A stretch of 11,687 nt of DNA from positions 1 through 11,687 of the forward strand of contig CAZOMR010000093.1 in NCBI GenBank assembly GCA_964580655.1, read 5' to 3'. This stretch comes from CAZOMR01 sp964580655. Its GTDB lineage: Bacteria; RBG-13-61-14; CAZOMR01. The notes under the pieces were generated by a model. That model had not been told where the DNA came from and searched no databases. It saw nothing but the letters and a program-made list of their open reading frames with translations. Numbering within the stretch: the stretch's first letter is position 1; the number at the start of each line of letters is the position of its first letter. Both the position numbers and the translations under genes were made by a program. Below, piece after piece: positions 1 to 6,744 of the stretch.

Positions 1-87
1 AGGGCTTGCCCTGCCCAAAGAGGGCGCAGCAAGCATCGCCCCTACGGCCGAGAATTAAAAAAGTCACCATTTATGTCGCACACCCCC
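1..87. repeat. Palindromic repeat unit, copy 1 (left end cut by window)
   Basis: This stretch matches 142-228 at 86 of 87 positions; the single difference is C27 against T168. It starts inside a REP-like palindrome that ends GCCCCTAC at 38-45. An A-rich linker follows, then the left arm of a second hairpin (64-86). The palindromic core recurs at 134-186 and, diverged, at 6606-6658. It is non-coding, and the array may continue upstream of the window. The repeat is seen directly; its mobility is inferred. Confidence 0.85.
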
Positions 88-116
88 TGTGCTGGGGTGT
101 GCGACATATTTGGTGA
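64..116. repeat. Long perfect-core hairpin (23-bp arms, 7-nt loop)
   Basis: Arms 64-86 and 94-116 pair at 21 of 23 positions around the loop 87-93. The inner 15 bp, ending in GTCGCACACCCC / GGGGTGTGCGAC, pair perfectly. There is no T-run after the stem, so it is not a classical terminator. It is better read as part of the repeated element. The left arm alone recurs at 205-227; the right arm is missing there. Confidence 0.8.
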
Positions 117-133
117 TCCTTCAACAGATTATT

Positions 134-228
134 GTAGGGGCAGGGCTTGCCCTGCCCAAAGAGGGCGTAGCAAGCATCGCCCCTACGGCCGAGAATTAAA
201 AAAGTCACCATTTATGTCGCACACCCCC
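134..228. repeat. Palindromic repeat unit, copy 2 (truncated on its right)
   Basis: The REP-like core 134-186 is bounded by GTAGGGGC and GCCCCTAC. Inside it, GGGCAGGGC-TT-GCCCTGCCC forms a perfect 9-bp stem. GCTTGC can instead pair with the later GCAAGC, so two alternative folds exist. The linker and the left arm of the second hairpin repeat copy 1, but identity stops at 228, just before the chemoreceptor promoter. That breakpoint suggests a truncated duplication. Confidence 0.85.
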
Positions 229-242
229 GGCTTATGGGCTTT

Positions 243-271
243 TTGACTTTTTGCGTGGGAAAACATATTAT
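243..271 (+). promoter_or_regulatory. Predicted sigma70-type promoter of the chemoreceptor gene
   Basis: The -35 element TTGACT (243-248) matches the consensus TTGACA at 5 of 6. It is separated by exactly 17 bp from the -10 element TATTAT (266-271), which matches TATAAT at 5 of 6. Transcription would start near 278 and leave about 19 nt before the ATG at 297. This placement argues against the in-frame ATG at 234, which lies upstream of the promoter. Confidence 0.6.
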
Positions 272-296
272 TAAAAAAAGCAGTATTTCACCAATC

Positions 297-3047
297 ATGA
301 ATAATAATCTGGATCAACTGGTCTCCCATGTCCACAAGAGCAACTCCCGCAAGATGCTCCCCATAACCTTGCTGGGTGTCGGCGCTATTATCCCTTACAT
401 CATTTTTACTTTTCAGGGCATGCGCGGCCCGGATGGAGATTTTCTCTGGGGTGCATTCTTAAAGATAGTCCTGCTCACGGTTATTCTAGGCGGTGTGAAT
501 GTAATACTTTTTGAAATATGGACAAGGAACAGGCTCAATATAGCAATGCGGGTGGTGGCCGATGATGCGGGAGAACTTCCGCAGGACAAGGCAACGGAAA
601 GCCTCCTTGCGCTTATCAAGTTCCCCTGGCGCTTCAGCATACACTTTCTGAGAAGATGGCTCATCCTTCTACCATTGATAGTCTTCTCCCTGCGATTCTT
701 CTACGGGATACCCTGGCTAAAGCTCTTCAACCTGGCCATGGGCATCATCGTGATCTTCTGTCTTATGTCCATGTTTCATTATTTCATCATCAAGCGGGCT
801 TATGATTCATACCTGACTATCGGCCTGAAAAATTTTCCGCAATTCATACACCTGAAGGACTTTGAATCGCACCAGGTAAGCTATCGCAAAAAGGTTTTTG
901 TATTTCTCATCCTGCTGGTCGCTTGTATGGTCTGGATTTCTACACGCTTTAATGTTACTTATCAGGTCCGACAGGCCGAGCGGATGCGGGGACAGTTCGT
1001 CACGGACATGCTCACAGAACTCGGACTTGAAATCGAGCAAAGCCTTTCCGAGGGCCGGATTGATCTACACCTGACTGATCTATTAAGTCACTTCCGCTTC
1101 TGCAAGTCTGAAAAAATCCTGCTGATTGACTCATCCGGTCAGGTGCTTATAGGTCCCACCCTGTCCGAGGATGAACAGAGGATCATCAAAAGGATTCCCC
1201 GGATTGGTTCCCATGAAAAGAACCGCGGATCGTCTCTGTTCTTCCATCCACTTTTGCTCCGGCTCGATCCCAATACCATTTCTGCCATGATAGGAGGAGA
1301 GTCATATCTGCTCACAGTGCATCCACTCATGGAAGAAGAGACTTACCTCATTACACTTTCTCTCTCCGAGGAATCCATTGCATTCCGCTTCCTGGAAGAT
1401 TTGATCACTTTTATTATGTTCGGCGCCGCGATAATTTTGACCCTGCTTTTCGCATACTTCATGTCCGGGGACCTGCTTTTATCCCTTTCGCCGATTATCC
1501 GCTCCACGGGTCTGGTCGCGGAAGGCGATCTGCGTGAACTCGATCCCATCTCCGCGGATGATGAATTGGGCGTGCTCGCTATTCACCATCAGCGCATGGT
1601 GGAAGGGTTGAGGAAAGCTATACTGCAGATCAACGAGGCATCGCAAAGCATTGACCGGACCGCAAGTGAGATAGTAGAACGGACCGAGATAGTGGCATCG
1701 GGCACAGAGGCGCAATCAGCCTCGGTGCAAGAGGTTACCGCAAGCATGGCCGAGATGAGCCAGACAATAAAAAGCGTTGCCGAGAGCGTGGAAACAGTTG
1801 CCAGTTCCACCGAGACCAGTTCGGCATCGGTTCTCGAATTGAGCGCGACGATTAGCGAGGTCGCGGGAAACGCCGGGGACCTCTCCCAGGCTGTGACCGA
1901 TACAACGGCAAGCATTGAGGAGATGAGCGTATCCATTAAGGAGGTTGCCGAGCATGTCCAGAGCGTATCCGCGCGTGCCGAACAAGCGGCCCGTGCCTCG
2001 GCCGAGATGCAGGAGGCCCTGCGCAATGTAGAATCCCTGGCCGGGGATTCGGCATCACTTTCCGAGCAGGTAACCCGTAATGCGGAAGAGGGAGTGCAGG
2101 CCGTGTCCAGCACCATCCGGGGAATCGAGAAGATACAGGAGAGCTCCGACGAGGCCACTCGCGTTATCAAGGGCTTGAGCAAGCGTGCCGGGGAGATAGG
2201 CAACATTCTCAATGTTATCGGCGACATTACGGAGGAGACCAACCTTCTTGCGCTCAATGCGGCCATCATTGCGGCTCAGGCCGGAGAACACGGCCGGGCT
2301 TTCGCAGTGGTGGCTGATGAGATAGGAGATCTGGCCGAGAGAACCCAGGCCAGCACAAGTGTGATAGAGGAGCAGATTCAGGCGGTGCAGGAGGAAGCGC
2401 AGAATGCGGCGCATGCGGTGGAGATGGGTTCCCGGAGGATAGAGGAAGGGGTCAAGCTATCAGAGAGGGCGGGCCATGCATTGAGCCAGATACTGGAAAG
2501 CTCCCAGCAGACTCTGGCCATGGCCAGAAAAATTTCCGGCTTCATGGCAAAGCAGGCGCATCAGTCGGAAGAGTTGTTGAAGTTCATTGAAAATGTCTCA
2601 ACCATGATCGGCCAGGTTGTCACTGGCACGGGCGAGCAAGCCAAGGGCAGTGAAATGATAGCCCGGACAGCGGAACAGATGCGCGAGATAGCCTTACATG
2701 TGCAAAGGGCCACCCGGGAGCAATCTGATGGTAGCCAGCAGATCAACCAGGCGATTGAACACATCAGCCAGATCATCAACTTCATAAACATATCACAGGC
2801 TGAGCAGACAAAGGCCTCGGACCAGGTTCTCATAGCCATGCAGAGGATCTCGGAAACAGCAGGGCACAATGCGGAGGCAGTGGAGAAATTCTCGCTGGCT
2901 GTAAACAACCTGACTTTTCTGGCCGCAGAGCTCCGCGAAATGGTGAAGAGATTCATTCTTGCAGACACAAGCGAGGATAAACCCGAAGCCCCGAAGACTC
3001 AAAAAGATGTTATCCTTTCAAGCCGCCCTCTTTCCTGGGATGACTGA
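297..3047 (+). CDS. Methyl-accepting chemotaxis protein, six TM segments, atypical signalling tip
   Basis: This is a membrane chemoreceptor that should relay a ligand signal to CheW/CheA. With the ATG at 297 it has 916 residues. Hydrophobic helices lie near 22-39, 52-73, 120-137, 140-162, 198-216 and 369-391. The first five form an N-terminal membrane block. Residues ~217-368 would be an external sensor, of no fold I recognise, between TM5 and TM6. A HAMP domain (391-444) has the conserved Pro399 and a DELG motif at 422-425. A long coiled-coil MCP signalling domain spans ~479-889, with the hairpin tip around 643-683 (TNLLALNAA, then AGEHGRAFAVVADE). The tip has Ile658 and Gln661 where nearly all receptors have Glu and Arg (NAAIEAARAGE). 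No NWETF-like CheR/CheB tether is seen; the tail ends SWDD. The upstream ATG at 234 is rejected because of the promoter at 243-271 and the adjacent repeat. No strong Shine-Dalgarno precedes 297. The gene appears monocistronic. Confidence 0.93.
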   Translation: MNNNLDQLVSHVHKSNSRKMLPITLLGVGAIIPYIIFTFQGMRGPDGDFLWGAFLKIVLLTVILGGVNVILFEIWTRNRLNIAMRVVADDAGELPQDKATESLLALIKFPWRFSIHFLRRWLILLPLIVFSLRFFYGIPWLKLFNLAMGIIVIFCLMSMFHYFIIKRAYDSYLTIGLKNFPQFIHLKDFESHQVSYRKKVFVFLILLVACMVWISTRFNVTYQVRQAERMRGQFVTDMLTELGLEIEQSLSEGRIDLHLTDLLSHFRFCKSEKILLIDSSGQVLIGPTLSEDEQRIIKRIPRIGSHEKNRGSSLFFHPLLLRLDPNTISAMIGGESYLLTVHPLMEEETYLITLSLSEESIAFRFLEDLITFIMFGAAIILTLLFAYFMSGDLLLSLSPIIRSTGLVAEGDLRELDPISADDELGVLAIHHQRMVEGLRKAILQINEASQSIDRTASEIVERTEIVASGTEAQSASVQEVTASMAEMSQTIKSVAESVETVASSTETSSASVLELSATISEVAGNAGDLSQAVTDTTASIEEMSVSIKEVAEHVQSVSARAEQAARASAEMQEALRNVESLAGDSASLSEQVTRNAEEGVQAVSSTIRGIEKIQESSDEATRVIKGLSKRAGEIGNILNVIGDITEETNLLALNAAIIAAQAGEHGRAFAVVADEIGDLAERTQASTSVIEEQIQAVQEEAQNAAHAVEMGSRRIEEGVKLSERAGHALSQILESSQQTLAMARKISGFMAKQAHQSEELLKFIENVSTMIGQVVTGTGEQAKGSEMIARTAEQMREIALHVQRATREQSDGSQQINQAIEHISQIINFINISQAEQTKASDQVLIAMQRISETAGHNAEAVEKFSLAVNNLTFLAAELREMVKRFILADTSEDKPEAPKTQKDVILSSRPLSWDD

Positions 3048-3159
3048 TCAGAGCCGGCCCCAAGGATTTGAAGGAAGCGCTCTGGCATTATCCCCCTGTG
3101 AACAGCATCCTCTGTAACAAGCAGGCAGTGAGAAAGGTTGGGGGCAGAGCTTCAGGGCA

Positions 3160-3179
3160 TGTTGCCCAAATCCGATTAG
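3160..3179 (+). repeat. Left terminal inverted repeat of the IS
   Basis: It begins TGTTGCCCAAATCC and pairs with the reverse complement of 3761-3780, with three mismatches. Confidence 0.75.
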
Positions 3180-3232
3180 ATGGATGCCATAATACTCTCA
3201 GCCAGATTGAAAGCGGAGGTAGTTAAGGTGCC

Positions 3233-3735
3233 ATGATGGGGAAGCAGAAAAAGCAGGAATCACTTTTCAGCTACAAGGTAAACCTCGATGAACGTATACC
3301 CTCGAGCCATCCACTTCGCAAGGTTAAGGCATCAATAGACTTTGCATTTGTCCGCGAGGATGTTTCACAGAGCTACGGTTACAACGGGAACGAGAGCGTG
3401 GACCCCGAGGTTATCATGAAGCTGATGTTCCTTCTTTTCTTCGATGATGTTAAGAGCGAGCGCGAGCTGATGCGGCGAACAACCACGGGTTTAAGCGGTC
3501 ACGATGGAGAAGGTTGTGGATGCAGAGAATCCAGGACTTCATGATAGCGGCCTGCCAGAACATTCGCATCTTCATCAACAATCAGCAAAGAGACCCCCGG
3601 AAGGCGCAGAACCAGGCAATAAGCGGCGTTATAACCGCCTTAATCGGGTCTATTTTTTCAATATATGGCCGGACCAGGAGATTTTGGCTCCATAACAAAG
3701 AAAGTTTTGAAAATATTATTCTTCAAACATGCTAA
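3233..3735 (+). pseudogene. IS1182-like transposase, internally deleted and frameshifted
   Basis: The start ATG (3233, or 3236) follows a GGAGGT Shine-Dalgarno at 3215-3220. The first ~82 codons give the typical N-terminal domain of this family (SYKVNLDERIPSSHPLRK, then YGYNGN and FLLFFDDVKSERELMR). After about 3475 this frame turns to nonsense and stops at 3544. A different frame, readable from about 3478 to the stop at 3735, gives the family's C-terminal end: NNHGFKRSRWRRLW, then IQDFMIAACQNIRIF. The two ends are fused out of frame, and roughly 300 residues that would include most of the DDE catalytic core are gone. It cannot be an active transposase. The family call rests on recalled motif similarity. 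Confidence 0.85.
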
Positions 3736-3760
3736 TGGTAATTATGTGAAAAAACCCGAA

Positions 3761-3780
3761 CTAAGAGGATTTGGGTAACA
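3761..3780 (-). repeat. Right terminal inverted repeat of the IS
   Basis: It ends GGATTTGGGTAACA, the reverse complement of the left end with three mismatches. It lies 25 bp beyond the transposase remnant's stop codon. Confidence 0.75.
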
Positions 3781-3854
3781 CTCCCTAAAGCTCTGACTCC
3801 CACTCCGTTCACTCTCGTTTGCCCGCGGGCAGTGCCTGTGGTATTTTTATTAGT

Positions 3855-5021
3855 ATGAGGGAATTCATTCATCCTGATCCGCCTGTTTTTGAGCAGGGTC
3901 CGATCCGGCCTCCTAACGAGGCCTACAGCCTGCTCATAAGGGTAACTCGCAACTGTCCGTGGAACCGGTGCGCATTTTGCCCGGTATACAAGGGCCAGAA
4001 GTTCAAGAAGCGCACAAAAGAAGATGTCCAGGCGGATGTTCGGGCCATGAAGTTGTGGTATGACGAGGTTCGTGCCGCGGCGTGGCGCAGAGGGCTTGGC
4101 CCGGATATTACCGAGGACTTTCTATATCGGCTGTACCAGGGCAATGCGGACAATCCATGCCTTCGCAGTATCATACTCTGGTTTATGGGGGGTGCCAGAA
4201 CCGCGTTTCTCCAGGACGCGGACAGCCTGGTAATTCCTGCCGAGGATCTTGCCGAGGTCCTGCGTTTTATCCGGGAAACCCTGACAAGCCTTGAGCGCGT
4301 GACATCCTACTCGCGCTCGAAGACACTGTCCCGGCACGCGGTTTCAGACCTGACCATGATCCGGGAAGCCGGCCTGGACAGGGTTCATGTCGGGCTTGAG
4401 TCAGGCTCGGACAAAGTTCTCGAACTTATTAACAAGGGAGTTGCCGCGGAGGGCCACATTGAGGGAGGCCGGAATGCCAGGGCCGCGGGCTTTGAGCTGA
4501 GCGAGTATATCATGCCAGGGCTGGGAGGCCGCAGGTTTTCAGAGGAACACGCCATTGAGACAGCACGCGTGCTGAACGCCATCAACCCCGATTTCATCCG
4601 TATCCGCACCCTGGCAGTGTCCCCGGGGTCTCCGCTTGCGGAGAAAGTGGTTTCCGGGGAATTTGAAATTATGAATGACCTGGAGATGGTCAAGGAGCTT
4701 CGCCTTCTACTTGAAAACCTGAACGGCATCCAGAGCACGGTAGTAAGCGATCACATGCTAAACCTGTTACAGGAGATCGAGGGCAAGTTGCCTGGGGATA
4801 AGTCCCGGATGCTAGCGGTTATTGACAGGTTCCTGGGTCTCCCTGAAGATGATCGGCTTGCATTCATGATCGGCCGGCGCACCGGTCTCTTTTACGAGTT
4901 GGATCAGCTCGATGAGCCTGATCTGCGAGACCGCGCACATTCCATGGTCTCAAGGCTCGGGATCAAGAACGCGGACCAGCTTCACGAACTAGTCCAGAAA
5001 TTAGTGGGCCAGTTTATATAG
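3855..5021 (+). CDS. Radical SAM protein with CX4CX2C cluster motif, function unknown
   Basis: The protein has 388 residues from the ATG at 3855. A TTG at 3819 would add 12 residues, but the family-like N-terminus starts at MREFIHPDPP, so the ATG is preferred. Neither start has a clear Shine-Dalgarno. Cys34, Cys39 and Cys42 (NCPWNRCAFC) should ligate the [4Fe-4S] cluster that cleaves S-adenosylmethionine. The spacing is CX4CX2C rather than the common CX3CX2C. Other radical SAM barrel features are a Gly-Gly segment at 112-113, GLESGSDKVLELINKG (180-195) and YIMPGLGG (218-225). These resemble the Elp3/MiaB-like branch. A C-terminal stretch around 296-304 has the VVSDHMLNL pattern. No second Cys-rich cluster region is seen, so it does not look like a glycyl-radical activase. 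The next gene starts 8 nt downstream, so the two are probably co-transcribed. The reaction and substrate are unknown. Confidence 0.85.
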   Translation: MREFIHPDPPVFEQGPIRPPNEAYSLLIRVTRNCPWNRCAFCPVYKGQKFKKRTKEDVQADVRAMKLWYDEVRAAAWRRGLGPDITEDFLYRLYQGNADNPCLRSIILWFMGGARTAFLQDADSLVIPAEDLAEVLRFIRETLTSLERVTSYSRSKTLSRHAVSDLTMIREAGLDRVHVGLESGSDKVLELINKGVAAEGHIEGGRNARAAGFELSEYIMPGLGGRRFSEEHAIETARVLNAINPDFIRIRTLAVSPGSPLAEKVVSGEFEIMNDLEMVKELRLLLENLNGIQSTVVSDHMLNLLQEIEGKLPGDKSRMLAVIDRFLGLPEDDRLAFMIGRRTGLFYELDQLDEPDLRDRAHSMVSRLGIKNADQLHELVQKLVGQFI

Positions 5022-5029
5022 GAACACAC

Positions 5030-5350
5030 ATGAACACCCGGACAGCATGGTGGAGCATTGAGAGCAGACGCTGGCTCTGGCTCGCGATTATCCTGTTTCT
5101 CGGACTCGAACTCACCCTCCGGCTCAAATTCGGTTCTATCTTCTGCCTTGCCTTTGCCTGGCTTTTCGTGCACCAGTGGCTTGTCAAAAAAATACTTGCA
5201 CAAGAGCTTTCGGAAAACCCGCTAGAGAAAATCTTAATATCCTTATATTACGCCTTCATCATTTCTTTCGCCTGCTTCATGGTATTCTGCGTGCTCAATA
5301 TAGTGCTTCGGACAATAAACAACGACTGGCGATTCTTCCAGCCGCTCTGA
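5030..5350 (+). CDS. Small three-TM membrane protein, hypothetical
   Basis: This is a 106-residue protein that I do not recognise. Hydrophobic helices lie near residues 14-30, 35-53 and 69-93, with basic residues flanking them (SRR before TM1, KK after TM2). It has no signal peptide cleavage site or catalytic motif that I can see. An AGGA at 5020-5023, overlapping the upstream stop codon, is a fair Shine-Dalgarno 6 nt before the ATG. The 8-nt gap after the radical SAM gene indicates an operon and suggests a linked role, such as membrane anchoring or handling of the product; this is inference. Its stop codon is 3 bp from the stop of the convergent acyl-CoA dehydrogenase gene, so no separate terminator fits between them. 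Confidence 0.75.
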   Translation: MNTRTAWWSIESRRWLWLAIILFLGLELTLRLKFGSIFCLAFAWLFVHQWLVKKILAQELSENPLEKILISLYYAFIISFACFMVFCVLNIVLRTINNDWRFFQPL

Positions 5351-5353
5351 GCC

Positions 5354-6550
5354 TTAAATCTTGCCCTTTGTCAGTCCCATCTCCAGCCTTGCCGCGTAAA
5401 GCAGGTTGATGTCCGAGGTTCCGGCACCGATCTCAAGGAGCTTCGCATCACGCATGAGCTTCTCCACATGGTATTCCATCATATAGCCGTATCCGCCGTG
5501 AATCTGGATGGCGTCGAGTGCGGCCTGGACAGCGGCCTGGGCCGCATAGGTCTTTGAAGTGCAGATGAAGACCATGTCCCTTTTTCCAGTGTTGGCCATC
5601 CATGCGAGTCTAAAGACCGCGTTCTCCACATTCTTGAGCATGATATACATATTGGCCAGCTTGAGCTGGACCGCCTGGAACTCGCCTATGGGTTTTCCGA
5701 ACTGCACGCGCTCCTTTGCATACGCAAGCGACTGTTCATAGCACTTCTCGATGATGCCCCAGCATATTGGCGCGACACCGCTCCGCTCAGTGCCAAGGCT
5801 CTCCTTGGCCTGATCCCGCACGCCCTTCTTCTCGCTGGCCCCAAGAAGGTTCTCAGCAGGCACGAAGACATCCTCCATGAATATCTCGCCGGTCGGGGAG
5901 TCCTTGAGACCCAGCTTTTCAAATGGCTTGCCCGTGCTCAGCCCCTCCATGCCGCGCTCCAGGATGAAGGCGTTCACTGGCTGTTCGGCCTTGGGCTGGC
6001 CCCGGTCAATCTTGGCATATACCACGAACACATCCGCGTAGGGCGCGTCAGTGATGAAGGTCTTGGTTCCATTGAGGATGTATCCTGAGTCCTTGGGCCT
6101 GGCCACGCTTTTCATGCTCCCGAAGGCGTCCGAGCCTGCGTCCGGCTCGGTCAAGGCCCAGGCCCCGATCTTGTCCATGCGCAGGACCGGGATCCCATAT
6201 TTCTTGACCTGCTCCGGCGTACCCCTGCGAAGGATGGCTATCCCTGCCAGGCCGATGCTCGCACCCCAGGCAATTGCAAAGCCAGGGCTGACCCTGGAAA
6301 GCTCCTTCAGTATAATCGAACTCATCATGTTGTCGCCCATGGCCGAGCCGATGCCACCGATCCCTTCTGAGGATGATGCCTCGGAACCGGGCTCAGGCCG
6401 AAGCCCGATAATCACCATCATCTTGCGCATGATGTCGTAAGGAAGCATCTCGCCTGACTCCAGTTTCTCTATGTGCGGCTCAAGCTCCTTCTCGCAAAAC
6501 TGACGCATGGTCTTCTCTAACATCCTTTGCTCTTCCGTTAATTCAAACAT
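5354..6550 (-). CDS. Acyl-CoA dehydrogenase, 398 aa, IVD/LCAD-like catalytic base position
   Basis: This is a flavin-dependent dehydrogenase that should form an alpha,beta double bond in a CoA thioester and pass electrons to ETF. The length is normal for the family. The FAD/substrate signature is at 129-142 (GAWALTEPDAGSDA). The second signature is at 350-381, with IHGGYGY and RDAK. At the position of the usual catalytic Glu (YEGT) this protein has GAGT, with Ala376. Isovaleryl-CoA and long-chain dehydrogenases share that pattern and use a Glu on an earlier helix. Glu255 in GTERSGVA is the matching candidate here, so activity is expected. A Ser/Gly/Glu-rich loop at ~51-72 is slightly unusual. 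A strong AAGGAGG Shine-Dalgarno lies at 6557-6563. It follows the glycyl radical enzyme gene on the same strand with 194 nt between, holding a MITE-like element. The substrate is unknown; a branched or cyclic acyl-CoA is possible. Confidence 0.92.
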   Translation of the reverse strand: MFELTEEQRMLEKTMRQFCEKELEPHIEKLESGEMLPYDIMRKMMVIIGLRPEPGSEASSSEGIGGIGSAMGDNMMSSIILKELSRVSPGFAIAWGASIGLAGIAILRRGTPEQVKKYGIPVLRMDKIGAWALTEPDAGSDAFGSMKSVARPKDSGYILNGTKTFITDAPYADVFVVYAKIDRGQPKAEQPVNAFILERGMEGLSTGKPFEKLGLKDSPTGEIFMEDVFVPAENLLGASEKKGVRDQAKESLGTERSGVAPICWGIIEKCYEQSLAYAKERVQFGKPIGEFQAVQLKLANMYIMLKNVENAVFRLAWMANTGKRDMVFICTSKTYAAQAAVQAALDAIQIHGGYGYMMEYHVEKLMRDAKLLEIGAGTSDINLLYAARLEMGLTKGKI

Positions 6551-6571
6551 ACCTATCCTCCTTCAATAGTG

Positions 6572-6696
6572 GCGCTAGTACTCCACCACATTTAAAATGA
6601 TGGTTGTAGGGGCAGGGCTTGCCCTGCCCGCTGGGGGCGCAGCAAGCAGCGCCCCTACACACCATTCTGGCAAAATTAATGTGGTGGTGCGCTAGT
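6572..6696. mobile_element. MITE-like palindromic element with 8-bp target duplication
   Basis: GCGCTAGT occurs as a direct repeat at 6572-6579 and 6689-6696, immediately outside a 109-bp inverted-repeat element (6580-6688). The ends pair as ACTCCACCACATT against ACCACCACATT, differing by a 2-nt indel. Further in, ATGGT-TGTAGGGGC pairs with GCCCCTACACACCAT. There is no coding capacity. It sits between the glycyl radical enzyme and the small acyl-CoA dehydrogenase, so any shared transcript would carry a large hairpin. The structure is seen directly; transposition is inferred. Confidence 0.7.
6606..6658. repeat. REP-like palindromic core, third copy
   Basis: It is bounded by GTAGGGGC and GCCCCTAC and contains the same GGGCAGGGCTTGCCCTGCCC palindrome as 134-186. 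The middle differs (GCTGGGG instead of AAAGAGG). The flanking sequence is unrelated to that of the copies at 1-228, so the core is a separate module. Confidence 0.85.
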
Positions 6697-6744
6697 GAGC
6701 CATTAAATTCCAACTAAAGACCTGACTACATTTCGTTCATTTCG

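Larger units (their letters stand above)
3160..3780 (+). mobile_element. Decayed IS1182-like insertion sequence (internal deletion)
   Basis: The element is bounded by inverted repeats 3160-3179 and 3761-3780, which match at 17 of 20 positions. Between them are the N- and C-terminal ends of one transposase and nothing else. It is 621 bp long, whereas complete members of this group are about 1.7 kb, so the centre of the gene was lost. The transposase starts 53 bp inside the left repeat and stops 25 bp before the right one, as in an intact IS. I see no convincing target duplication at the flanks. The segment 3048-3159 before it has no recognisable gene. The element lies directly upstream of the radical SAM gene and may have displaced its native promoter. 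Confidence 0.82.

Noticed and set aside
1..228. Possible CRISPR array
   Set aside because: There are only two units, both strongly self-palindromic, with no regular unique spacers and no cas genes.
234..296. Upstream in-frame ATG that would extend the chemoreceptor by 21 residues
   Set aside because: It lies upstream of a near-consensus promoter at 243-271, abuts the repeat and has no Shine-Dalgarno.
1589..2269. 226-codon open frame on the - strand inside the chemoreceptor gene
   Set aside because: It is antisense to a well-conserved signalling domain, and its Ser/Ala/Thr-rich translation has no domain; it is a shadow of the real frame.
3049..3084. Terminator after the chemoreceptor gene (CAGAGC / GCTCTG)
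   Set aside because: It has only a 6-bp stem with a 24-nt loop and no following T-run.
3820..3831. Perfect palindrome TGCCCGCGGGCA as an operator or terminator
   Set aside because: It is short, has no loop room for a stable hairpin, no T-run, and no promoter elements around it.
3855..5021. Radical SAM protein as the activase of the glycyl radical enzyme
   Set aside because: The cysteine spacing is CX4CX2C, there are no additional cluster cysteines, and the gene is on the opposite strand in a different operon.
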